DNA of 64,000 nucleotides. It comes from CAVVYW01 sp963752605. Lineage in GTDB: Bacteria > Actinomycetota > Thermoleophilia > Solirubrobacterales > 70-9. Positions within the stretch are counted from its first letter, which is position 1. Each line of letters opens with the position of its first letter. Both the position numbers and the translations under genes were made by a program. The notes beneath the pieces were generated by a model. That model did not search any database, was not told the DNA's origin, and worked only from the letters and a program-made list of their open reading frames with translations. Positions 23,959 through 33,082 of the stretch are shown one piece after another. The stretch is from NCBI GenBank assembly GCA_963752605.1, contig CAVVYW010000005.1:1240001-1304000 (forward strand), in the 5' to 3' direction.

Positions 23959-25418
23959 GATTCCGCACACGCGTCGGTCTCGCCGTGGTCGCGACCGCGG
24001 TTGCGGCCCTGCTGGCGCCGAACCTGGCCTCGGCGGCCGACCCGAACTGCGTGCCGACGGGGGCCACCACCGAGGAGTGCACCTACCGGGTGCCGATCAG
24101 CGTCGGTCCCTACGAGGTGCTCCAGACAGCGAACTTCGCCCCGCACCCGACGGACACCGGCTTCATCACCCACATGGAGACCGACATCGTCGACGGCGGC
24201 GGGGCGCAGGTCCCGATCAGCCGCCTGATGCTCCACCACATCGTCTTCGCCAACCTGGCGAGACCGGACCGCACCTGCGGCGGCATCACCCTCTGGGACG
24301 GCCTCGGCCGGATCCAGGCCCCGGAGCGCTTCTACGCCGCCGGGGAGGAGCGTGCGAAGCTGGCGCTGCCGGCCGGCTACGGCTACAGGACCAACAACAC
24401 GAGCTGGGCGCTGCTCTACATGGTGATGAACCATCGCAACGTGACCGACAGCGCGTTCATCCAGTACAAGGTCACGGTCGAGACCAACCCGGCCGCGCAC
24501 GGCGGGATGAAGGAGGTCCATCCCTACTGGATGGACGTCGAGAACTGCCAGGCCGATCCCCAGTACACGGTGCCGGGGACCGGCGGCCCGGGCTCCACCC
24601 ACGTGCGCACGATGGACCTCGCGATGCCGGAGGCGGGCCGCATAGTCGCCGGCGCGGGTCACGTCCACGGCGGCGCGCACAAGCTGACGTTGACCGAGCC
24701 CAACTGCGGGAACCGGCAGATCTCCGAATCGGTGCCGACCTGGGGCCTGGCGAACCATCCGTTCTACAACGTCCGGCCGATCCTCCATGAGCCCGGGCCG
24801 ATCAACATGACCGCCTTCACGACCCCGACGGGGATCCCGGTGGGCGCAGGAGAGACGGTGCGGCTCAACTCGCTCTACGACAACTCGGAGCCCCACATGC
24901 GCGTGATGGGCATCGAGCTGATCTACGTGGCTCCCGACCCGACGGTGACGACGAGCTGCGGGCCCATGCCCAACGACGTCACCACGCTGGCCTCTAACCA
25001 GCCGGGAGGGCCGGGGCCGGTCTCCTTCAAGGTCCCGCTCACCGGCCTCAACGCGGCCGGCGAGGCGGTGACGATCAATGCGCCGCCCGGGAAGCTGAAG
25101 AAGCTGAAGAAGAACAAGAGGCCGATCGAGGTCGGCGACCGCTACTTCGCGAAGACGAACATCCAGATCCGGAAGGGCAAGAGCCTGACCTGGAAGTTCG
25201 GGGGCGAGATCCACAACCTGACGCTGGCCAACGGCCCCGAGGGATTCGCCTCGCCAAACCTCAACGGGGATCGCGCCTACTCCGCCCGCTTCACGCGGCC
25301 CGGCACCTACCGCTTCTTCTGCTCCCTGCACCCGGTGCAGATGACCGAGCGGGTCGTGGTGAAGAAGAAGGGCAAGAAGAAGAAAAAGGGGAAGAAAAAG
25401 AAGCGCAGGCGAAAGTAG
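23955..25418 (+). CDS. Exported SURNod19-like protein with C-terminal cupredoxin domain and poly-Lys tail
   Basis: 487 residues from a TTG overlapping the upstream stop (TTGA). A signal peptide (FRTRVGLAVVATAVAALLA, cleavage near LASA-AD) precedes a region with 'VPISRLMLHHIVFANLARPD' and 'GAGHVHGGAHKLTL', resembling SURNod19 or copper-monooxygenase-type domains. The last ~130 residues look like a type-1 copper domain: EIHNLTL supplies one His, and 'GTYRFFCSLHPVQMTERV' supplies Cys, His and Met ligands. The protein ends KKKGKKKKKGKKKKRRRK. It probably acts outside the membrane, possibly in copper-dependent redox. Translational coupling to a c-di-GMP protein is unusual. Confidence 0.75.
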   Translation: MRFRTRVGLAVVATAVAALLAPNLASAADPNCVPTGATTEECTYRVPISVGPYEVLQTANFAPHPTDTGFITHMETDIVDGGGAQVPISRLMLHHIVFANLARPDRTCGGITLWDGLGRIQAPERFYAAGEERAKLALPAGYGYRTNNTSWALLYMVMNHRNVTDSAFIQYKVTVETNPAAHGGMKEVHPYWMDVENCQADPQYTVPGTGGPGSTHVRTMDLAMPEAGRIVAGAGHVHGGAHKLTLTEPNCGNRQISESVPTWGLANHPFYNVRPILHEPGPINMTAFTTPTGIPVGAGETVRLNSLYDNSEPHMRVMGIELIYVAPDPTVTTSCGPMPNDVTTLASNQPGGPGPVSFKVPLTGLNAAGEAVTINAPPGKLKKLKKNKRPIEVGDRYFAKTNIQIRKGKSLTWKFGGEIHNLTLANGPEGFASPNLNGDRAYSARFTRPGTYRFFCSLHPVQMTERVVVKKKGKKKKKGKKKKRRRK

Positions 25419-25456
25419 CGCGCCGCTCCCACACCCGGTGCTACCTTCGCCGGCCG

Positions 25457-28166
25457 ATGCCTCGTTTCGTCTACCTCGCGATCGGCGTGCTGGCGATCGC
25501 CTGCCTGCCCCCCGCGCTTGCGGGGGGTGTGCCCGCCGAGGAGCCCCCCTCGCCCGACCGGGTCTCCCTCGAGTCGGTCCGGATCTCCGGGGCGGAGGAC
25601 GTCCAGCGCCTGGAGCGCCTGGGCTTCGACGTCACCCACGACGTGGGTCAGACGGACGTGACGGTCGCCCTCCACTCCGACGCCGAACGCTCGCGGCTGG
25701 ACGCGGCCGGGTTCTCCGCGCGGACGCTCGTCGCCGATCTCCAGGAGAGGAGCGCGGCCGACCGCGCCGCCGAGGAAGGGATCGCGATCCCGACCGCGCT
25801 CCCCAGCGGCCGCAGCACCTACCGCGTCTACGAGGACTATCTCAACGAGATGGACCAGCTCGCGGACGACAACCCGGGCATCGTCCGCAAGCTGACGATC
25901 GGGCAGAGCTTCGAGGGCCGGGACATCATCGGCTTGGAGATCGCCTCGGAGGTGAATCGCGAGGACGACGGGCGGCCCGCCTACGTCCAGTTGGGCCTGC
26001 ACCACGCGCGAGAGTGGCCGTCGGGCGAGTTCCCGATGGAGTTCGCGATCGACCTGGTCAACGGCTACAACGCCAGCGACGCCGAGATCACCGCCCTGCT
26101 GGACGGCGTCCGTGTCTTCATCGTTCCGGTCGTCAACCCGGACGGCTACATCGCCTCCCGGGGGTCGGCGCCCAGCGCCGGCGGTGCGCCGGTGATCGTC
26201 GGCGGCTTCAACGAGTTCCGGCGCAAGAACTGCCGGCCGCTGCCGGACGGCTCGGACGCGGCACTTCCGTGCTCCCTGCGCCCCAACTCGGGGGTCGACC
26301 TGAACCGGAACTACGGCTACTACTGGGGCGGCCCGGGCTCGAGCACTAGCGCCACCTCGGAGTCCTATCGCGGCACCGCGCCGTTCTCGGAGTCGGAGTC
26401 CGAGGCCGTGCACCAGCTCTCCTCGGGCATCCACCCCACCGCCTTCATCAGCAACCACACCTTCACGGACACCGGCTGGTGGCTCCGCCAGCCGGGGTTC
26501 AACGCGAACTTCTTCCCGCAGGAGGCCCCCGGGTACAGCCCTGGGTGCGATGCCAATCCCGCCACCTTCGACTGCTCGGTCATGCCCGACGAGCCCGCGA
26601 TGAAGGCGCTCGGCGACGCGATGGGCGATGACGGGGCCGGCGATCCCGCCCTGGGCGCGACCGGCTGGCCCTCCGACCTGGGCTGGGAGCTCGGCGACAT
26701 CACCGGCGCGACCGAGGACTGGAACTACTTCGCGCAGGGCGCCTACGGCTACACGCCGGAGGCCCGCGGCCTCGATTTCCACAGCCTCTACTCCGACATG
26801 GTGATCGAGGAGTACGAGGGCGACGCGAGCCACGTCGGCGAGGGGGTGCGCGAAGGCCTATCTGCTCGCCGGCGCGGAGGCCGCCGACACCGACAACCAC
26901 GGCGTGATCAGTGGGACCGTGCCGCCGGGCGCCACGCTGAGGCTGCAAAAGCAGTTCAACACCCCGTCGCATCCGAACGCCCCGGGCAACCCGACGGTCC
27001 CTGAGACCCTCGAATCGACGCTCGTCGGGCCCGCCGACGGCACTTATGAGTGGCACGTGAACCCGTCGAGCCGCCCGGACATCGAGGACGGCCCCGGACG
27101 GACGCCTCCCCTGGAGACGTGGACGATGACGTGCGAGCGGCCCGGGCAGGGGCCCTTCGAACCGGTTCAGGTGGACGTGGAGCGCGGCGAGACCGAGCCC
27201 GTCGACTGGGAGGGCCCCGGCGACCCATGCGGCACGGACGCCCCGGGCAACGTCCTCCCGGTGGCGAACTTCGACTTCACTCCTGCGGCGCCCGAAACCG
27301 GCCAGCAGGTGAACTTCATCTCGACCTCGGTCGACTCCGACGGCGCGATCGCCCCCGAGAACACCAAGTGGGACCTCGATGACGACGGAGCGTTCGACGA
27401 CGCCACGGGCCTGACCGCGACCCAGACCTTCAACTCGGTCGGATCGTTCGAGGTCTCGATCGAGGTCACCGACAACGACGGCGCCGTCGACACCGAAACG
27501 AAGACGATCGACGTGAGCGCCTCCGCCAACACGCCACCCGCCGCTGGCTTCACCTTCACGCCCTCCTCGCCCGCGGTCGGCCAGGACGTGGTCTTCGATT
27601 CGACCTCGACCGACGCCGACGGGGACATCGAGCAGCTCGCCTGGGACTTCGACTCCGACGGACAGTTCGACGACGGGCTCGGGGGCCAGGTGGTCCGCGC
27701 CTTCACCCAGGCGGGCGCGTTCCCGGTCTCCCTGAGGGCGACGGACGACGACGGTGGGTCCGATACCGCGACGCGGTTAGTGATCGTCGGCGGACAGGCC
27801 GCGTCGCCGGTCCCCCGTACCTCCGCGTCTCAGACCGCGCCCTGCCGCGGGCTCCCCCCGACGATCGTCGGAACGAGCGGTGATGACGTGCTGCGCGGCA
27901 CCGGCGCCGACGATGTGATCGTGGGCCTGGGCGGCGACGACCGCCTGCTGGGGCTGGGCCGCGACGACACCGCCTGCGGCGGCGGCGGCGACGACCGCCT
28001 CGGCGGCGGCGCGGGCAATGACACCCTCCTCGGCAACAGGGGCGACGACCGGCTGCGCGGCGGGAACGGACGGGACCTCGTGCGCGGCGGCCAGGGACGC
28101 GACCTCGTCGGTGGCGGGGCCGGCAGGGATCGCTGCGGGGGCGGCACCCTCAGCCGCTGCCCCTAA
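25457..28166 (+). CDS. Secreted zinc carboxypeptidase (M14) with PKD and RTX-like repeats (one frameshift)
   Basis: About 902 residues when read through. A signal peptide precedes a propeptide-like region, then the M14 catalytic domain. The zinc motif is HARE (about residues 183-186), 'FIVPVVNPDGYIASRG' and 'SGVDLNRNYGYYWGG' follow, and the third His is in FISNHTFTD. Two PKD domains start at 'PVANFDFTPAAPETGQ' and 'PAAGFTFTPSSPAVGQ'. The C-terminus has about eight GGxGxDxL-type calcium-binding nonapeptide repeats. The frame breaks near 26855, where GAAGGCC reads GAAGCC in the conserved frame (VREAYLLAGAEAAD). It likely trims extracellular peptides. It is 38 bp after the cupredoxin gene and may share its transcript. 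Confidence 0.88.
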
Positions 28167-28240
28167 GCGAAGGCATCGCGACTAGAATCCCGCCCTTCAC
28201 TGGACGTGGGGCAACAGGACTCGACTCAGGGGAGACAGCC

Positions 28241-28624
28241 ATTCCCACAGCATCGGCCAACGACATACCTCAGTTCGAGGTCAGCTCCAAGCGCTCCGCA
28301 AAGGGACCCTGTGTGATCCGCGTCGTCGGAGAGCTGGACATCTCCCACGAGGACGAAGTTCGCGCAGAGCTGCGCAGCGCGGTCGAGTCGGACGGCGCCG
28401 GCATCGTCGTCGACCTGACCGAATGTGCGTTCATCGACTCGAGCGGGGTCAGGGCGCTGCTGCTCGGATACGAGGCACAGCGGGAGGACGAGGACGACGA
28501 TTCGCTCCTGGCGGTCGCCGCCGACAGCGAACAGATCCTCCGCATTCTCACGGTGATGGGCGTTGACAAGGTGATCCCCGTCCGGCCCTCGGTCGACCAG
28601 GCCATCGCCGAGCTCGGGACTTGA
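28241..28624 (+). CDS. STAS-domain anti-sigma factor antagonist-like protein, apparent ATT start
   Basis: A 127-residue STAS protein: 'FEVSSKRSAKGPCVIRVVGELDIS' (first strands), 'GIVVDLTECAFIDSSGVRALLLGY' with the phosphorylatable-Ser motif DSSG, and 'LLAVAADSEQILRILTVMGVDKVI' (blocks between residues 12 and 112). It should take part in a partner-switching pathway controlling a sigma factor or phosphatase. The first strand lies upstream of the GTG at 28313. The only start in range is ATT at 28241, seven bases after AGGGGAGA, a strong ribosome-binding site. Starting at 28313 would remove strand one, so ATT is preferred. Confidence 0.8.
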   Translation: MPTASANDIPQFEVSSKRSAKGPCVIRVVGELDISHEDEVRAELRSAVESDGAGIVVDLTECAFIDSSGVRALLLGYEAQREDEDDDSLLAVAADSEQILRILTVMGVDKVIPVRPSVDQAIAELGT

Positions 28625-28730
28625 CGGCGCCCGCTCGCGGACATAGGGTGCCGGGCACCTTTGGAAGTTGCGCGGCAGCCCGCGCCCAACGGGACGCGGA
28701 GCTCAAGCCGCCAATTGGCGCTCGGCCCGC

Positions 28731-29432
28731 TCACTCGGCGAGCCGGGCGCCTCTGCCCACCTGATCCAGAAAGCGGCCGCAGAGCTCGCGGCCCAGCCGA
28801 TTCCACTCCGCGATCCGCCTCTCGGTCTCCTCCCCGAGCACCACCTCCTCGTCCGCCCGGCGGTCGTCGATCCACTTCGCCGCGGACGCCTTCGTGACCT
28901 CGGCGTGGAACTGGATCCCCCACGCCATCTCGCCGGCCCGATAGGCCTGGGCGCACACGGGACTCCGGGCCAACAATGCGGCGCCCGGCGGCGGGACGAA
29001 CTCGTAGCTGTGCCACTGAAAGGCGGTGAACTCTGGCGCGAGGGGGCCGAGGAGCGGGTCGCGTTCGCCCTCCTCGGTCACCTCCACCGGATGCCAGCCG
29101 ATCTCGGGCCGGCTCGCGCGGCGTGCCGAGCCCTCCGCCGCCTCGGCCAACAGCTGGGAACCGAGGCAGACGGCCAGGATCGGGACGCCGTCCTCGACGA
29201 TCGCAGCCAGGAAGTCCTTCTCGAAACGCAGCCACGGATGGCTGTCCTCCTGGTCGGCGTGCATCCTGCCGCCGAAGGTGAGGATCGCGTCGTAGGCGGC
29301 GATCTCCCGTGGCGGACCCTGGCCGCGGCGGCTCATCGCCCACTCCTCCAGCTCGACGCCGCGCGACCGCATCTCCTCCGCGAAGACCCCCGGACCGGCG
29401 TCCGCCTGGTGGACGATCGCAAGAGCCCGCAT
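28731..29432 (-). CDS. Class I glutamine amidotransferase-like protein
   Basis: A 233-residue GATase1 domain protein. The nucleophile elbow is AVCLGSQLLAEA (Cys about residue 89), and the His-Glu pair is in WGIQFHAEVT. It resembles stand-alone GMP-synthase-like amidotransferases that act on small molecules. The C-terminal ~50 residues are helical. Starts diverge from the RidA gene with no more than 34 bp between, which could mean shared control. The acceptor substrate is unknown. Confidence 0.85.
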   Translation of the reverse strand: MRALAIVHQADAGPGVFAEEMRSRGVELEEWAMSRRGQGPPREIAAYDAILTFGGRMHADQEDSHPWLRFEKDFLAAIVEDGVPILAVCLGSQLLAEAAEGSARRASRPEIGWHPVEVTEEGERDPLLGPLAPEFTAFQWHSYEFVPPPGAALLARSPVCAQAYRAGEMAWGIQFHAEVTKASAAKWIDDRRADEEVVLGEETERRIAEWNRLGRELCGRFLDQVGRGARLAE

Positions 29433-29466
29433 GCTGGGGAGTCTGCCAGCGAGTAGCCTCGCGGCC

Positions 29467-29847
29467 GTGCGCCGCGCGGTCGAGACCGACGGAGCTCCCG
29501 AGCCGATCGGGCCCTACTCCCAGGCGGTCGAAGCCGGGGGCGTCCTCTACTGCAGCGGGCAGATCCCGCTGGATCCCGACAGCGGCGAGCTGGTCGAGGG
29601 CGGGATCGCCGAGCAGGCACGCCGCTGCCTGAAGAGCCTGGACGCGGTTTGCATGGCGGCCGGAACGAGCCTGGACGGCGCTGCCCGGATCACGATCTAC
29701 CTCAGCGACCTGTCGCTCTTCGGCGAGCTGAACGACGTCTACTCGGAGTTCTTCTCCGAGCCGTTCCCGGTCCGGACCACCGTGGGCGTCTCGGAGCTGC
29801 CCGGCGGCGCGCTGGTGGAGATGGACGCGACCGTCCCGATCTCGTAG
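29467..29847 (+). CDS. RidA family enamine/imine deaminase
   Basis: 126 residues from the GTG at 29467. RidA blocks are 'ETDGAPEPIGPYSQAVEAGG', 'LYCSGQIPLDPDSGELVEGG', 'ARITIYLSDLSLFGELNDVY' and 'FPVRTTVGVSELPGGALVEMDA', with the conserved Arg in PVRTTV. It hydrolyses reactive enamines formed by PLP enzymes. An upstream ATG at 29431 gives a non-homologous leader overlapping the divergent amidotransferase start, so I prefer GTG. The last 109 bp overlap the 3' end of the convergent hydrolase-monooxygenase gene. Confidence 0.88.
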   Translation: MRRAVETDGAPEPIGPYSQAVEAGGVLYCSGQIPLDPDSGELVEGGIAEQARRCLKSLDAVCMAAGTSLDGAARITIYLSDLSLFGELNDVYSEFFSEPFPVRTTVGVSELPGGALVEMDATVPIS

Positions 29848-32229
29848 TCGGCGGGATCGACGCGCTTCGTCCGCCGCCGGTACTCGAGCGTGAACCCCGG
29901 CCAATTGTTGACGTTCCGCCCGTTCTCGTCGACGTACCAGTTGCTGCAGCCGGTCTGCCAGACCGATGTGGACAGGCGCTCCTGGAGCTCGCGGCTGAAC
30001 TTCTCCTGGACCTGAGGACGCACAGCGAGATACGAGGCGCCCGTCCGCTCCAGGGTCCGGACCGCGTCGAGGATGTAGGCCATCTGGCTCTCGAGCTGGT
30101 AGATGATCGAGCCCGAGCCCAGGTTGGTGTTCGGCCCGTACATGATGAAGAGGTTCGGGAAGCCGGCGACCGAGATGCCCAGGTAGGCCTCGGCCCCGTT
30201 CCGCCAGGCCTCGTTCAGCTCGAGGCCGTCGAGCCCGTGGATCTCCATCGGGGCGAGGAAGTCGTTGCTGGCGAACCCGGTGGAGAGCACCACGACATCG
30301 GCCTTCCGCTCGGTCCCGTCCGTGGCCACGACGCCGTCCGCGGTCAGCTCCCGCACGCCCTGGGTGATCAGCTCGACGTCCTCCCGGCCGAGGGTGAGGT
30401 AGTAGTCGGGCGAGATCAGCACCCGCTTGCAGCCGATCATGCTGTCGGGCGTCAGCGACGCCTTCAGCTCGGGATCGCTCACCTGCTCGGACAGCTGGCG
30501 CTCGAACAGGCGCGCGGCAACTCGCCCCAGCGGCTTGAACCGGTTGAAGGCCGCGACGAACACCTCGAACACCAGCCAGGTCCGGAAGCGCTCGAGCCGC
30601 CGCGTCATCGGAGCCCACCGGAACAGCCGCTTCTCCCAGCCGCGGTAGGGGCGGTCCTTCTTCGGCAGCACATACGGCGCAGAGCGCTGGTAGAGGTCGA
30701 GGTGGCGGACCCGCTCGGCGATCGCCGGCACGATCTGGATCGTGCTGGCGCCGGTGCCGATCACCGCGACCCGCTTCCCTGACAGCTCGACGTCGTGGTC
30801 CCAGCGTGAGGAGTGGAAGATCGGCCCCTCGAACCGGTCGAGCCCCTCGATGTCGGGGGTGGCGGGCCGGCTGAGCTGCCCGGCGGCGGAGACCAGGACG
30901 TCGGCCTCGATTCTCGCCCCCGCGCTCGTCTCGATTCGCCAGCGGCCCGATCCCTCGTCGAAGTCGGCTCTCGCCACCTCGGTCCCAAGTCGCACGTGCG
31001 GCCCGAGGCCGTATCGGTCCACGCAGCGCTCCAGGTATTCGAGGATCTCGGCCTGGGGCGAGAAGCGCCAGTTCCAGTCCGGGTTCGGCTCGAACGAGAA
31101 CGAGTAGAGGTGCGAGGGGACGTCACAGGCCGCCCCCGGATAGGTGTTGTCTCGCCAGACGCCGCCGACGCGGTCCCCCTTCTCGAGGATCGTGAAGCTC
31201 TCGATCCCCGCGCGCTTCAGGGTGATCCCGAGGCCGAGGCCTCCGAAGCCGGCGCCCACGATCGCGACCGTCGGGGTTGGCCCGCCGTTCCTGGCGACGG
31301 CCGCATCCTGTCCGGGGCCAACCGTCTCGCCCCAGAATCGCCGAATCGCCCGCCCTATCTCCTCGACCGCCCGCTGTCCCTCGGCGAGCAGGTCCGGCGC
31401 AAGCTGGAAGTCGTGCCACATCCCCTCGAACACCCGCAACTCCGCCTCCACCCCGGCCTCGCCCGCTCGCTTCGCGAGCGCCGTGGAGTCGTCCAGGAGC
31501 GATGTCGTCGCCGCCCACCTGGATGTGGATCGGCGGCAGCCCGGACAACTCGCCCCAGACGGGTGAGATCTCGGGATGCCTCGGGTCGCGGCCGGCCCGG
31601 TAGGCCTCGCCGAGCGCCGCCGCCCAGGAGGGCCGCAGCCCGGCGTCGCGCCGGGCGTTCGCGGCGACCGAGGGGCGCGTGCAGGTGATGTCGAGCCAGC
31701 CGTTGATCGAGACCAGCCCCGCGGGCTGCGGCTCACCGGCGTCGCGGAGCCGCATCGCGGCGGCGATCGCGAGCCCCGCGCCGGATGAGTCGCCGGCGAT
31801 CGCGATCCGGCCCGGCTCGATCCCGGACTCGACCAGCGCCCGATAGGCGGCCAGGGTGTCCTCCAGCGCGGCCGGGAACGGATGCTCCGGTGAAAGGCGG
31901 TAGTCGAGGACGTGGACCGGGGCGCCGGCCGCCAGTGCGATCCCCGCGCCGAGCGGCCCATGGGTTCGGGAGGACCCGACGGAGTAGGCGCCGCCGTGGA
32001 GGTAGAGCACCGCTCGGGTCGAGTCGCAGCCCGGCCCCTCCATTCGTGCGCCCGGGACCTCGCCGAGCCGCTCCGGAATGGCGCGGACACCCTCGGGCAG
32101 CCGCGCCAGCCTCGAAACCAGCTCGCCGTAGCGGCGCTGGACACCGATCGGGATCCACGTTCGCTGGGTCGAGCGCGCCAGCAGCCGCGCCGAGATCCGA
32201 GCCACCGACACCGGCAGCTGACGGCTCAT
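29739..32229 (-). CDS. Alpha/beta hydrolase-Baeyer-Villiger monooxygenase fusion (one frameshift)
   Basis: About 829 residues when read through. The N-terminal ~320 residues are an HSL-type esterase: oxyanion motif LYLHGGAYSVG, nucleophile GDSSGAG, acid/His region ending 'EGMWHDFQLAPD'. Without a stop it runs into a class B flavin monooxygenase: GAGFGGLG FAD loop, the Baeyer-Villiger fingerprint FEGPIFHSSRWD, NADPH loop GTGAST, and a normal C-terminal domain. The frame breaks near 31500, where one extra base interrupts GGDDI/LLDDST. The two halves are in one frame after that. Such an enzyme could insert oxygen into a ketone and hydrolyse the ester it makes. The ATG at 32229 fits the esterase N-terminus. 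Confidence 0.85.
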
Positions 32230-32277
32230 GCGGTCCCCTCGCACGCGGTCACGCTGCCGGGAGCATAGGCTTCCCGC

Positions 32278-33072
32278 ATGCCCTCCCACGAGACGATCGA
32301 CCTCACGGTCAGCGAGGGCGCGGCGCGCATCCTGCTCAATCGTCCCGACGCGCTGAACGCGTGGAACGAGCAGTTCGGCAGGGACCTGCTCGATGCGGTC
32401 ACCTCAGTCGCGAACGACGAGGCGGTTCGCGCGGTCCTGATCACGGGCGCCGGACGCGGCTTCTCCTCGGGCGCCGATCTCAAGGAGCAGCGCTCGGGCA
32501 ACGAGGATGGGCTGCCCGATCTGAGCGAGCGGCTCAAGGAGATCTACCACCCGATCATCATCGGCCTGCGGGAGATGCCCAAGCCGGTGGTCGCGGCGGT
32601 CAACGGGCCGGCGGTCGGGATCGGCTGCTCCCTCGCGCTCGCGGCCGATCTGATCCTGGCTGCCGAGTCCGCCTACTTCCTGCTCGCCTTCGTCAACATC
32701 GGGCTGGTGCCCGACGGGGGCTCGACGGCGTTCCTCCCGGCCCGGATCGGCCTCGCCCGCTCCGCCGAGATGGCGATGCTGGGAGAGCGGGTCCCCGCCG
32801 AGCAGGCTCTGGAGTGGGGCCTGGTCAACCGGGTGGTGCCCGACGAGCGGCTCGAGGCCGAGGCGACCGAGCTGCTGGAGCGGCTGGCCAAGGGCCCGAC
32901 GGCCTCCTACGGGGGTTCGAAGCGGCTGCTCAACCGCCGCGTCTACGCCGATCTCGAGGGGCAGCTCGAGGCCGAGGCCGACGCCCAGAAGGAGCAGGGG
33001 CACACGAAGGACTTCATCGAGGGCGTCCTCTCGTTCGTCGAGAAGCGCCCGGCAAACTTCACCGGCAGCTGA
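32278..33072 (+). CDS. Enoyl-CoA hydratase/isomerase family protein, PaaG-like
   Basis: A 264-residue crotonase-fold enzyme. The oxyanion-hole blocks are 'GAGRGFSSGADLKEQ' and 'NGPAVGIGCSLALAADL'. The catalytic region reads NIGLVPDGGST, with Asp (about residue 146) in the second acid position and no Glu at the first. That is the pattern of PaaG-type isomerases (e.g. 1,2-epoxyphenylacetyl-CoA isomerase) rather than hydratases. It is divergent from the hydrolase-monooxygenase gene with 48 bp between, so the two may share regulation and act on related ring or ketone substrates (inference). Confidence 0.88.
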   Translation: MPSHETIDLTVSEGAARILLNRPDALNAWNEQFGRDLLDAVTSVANDEAVRAVLITGAGRGFSSGADLKEQRSGNEDGLPDLSERLKEIYHPIIIGLREMPKPVVAAVNGPAVGIGCSLALAADLILAAESAYFLLAFVNIGLVPDGGSTAFLPARIGLARSAEMAMLGERVPAEQALEWGLVNRVVPDERLEAEATELLERLAKGPTASYGGSKRLLNRRVYADLEGQLEAEADAQKEQGHTKDFIEGVLSFVEKRPANFTGS

Positions 33073-33082
33073 TCGCTAGCGG

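Noticed and set aside
28313..28624. GTG at 28313 as start of the STAS gene
   Set aside because: It removes the first beta-strand and has no ribosome-binding site, while the upstream ATT has both homology and a good site.
29431..29466. RidA start at ATG 29431
   Set aside because: The extra 12 residues are not family-like and would overlap the divergent amidotransferase start.
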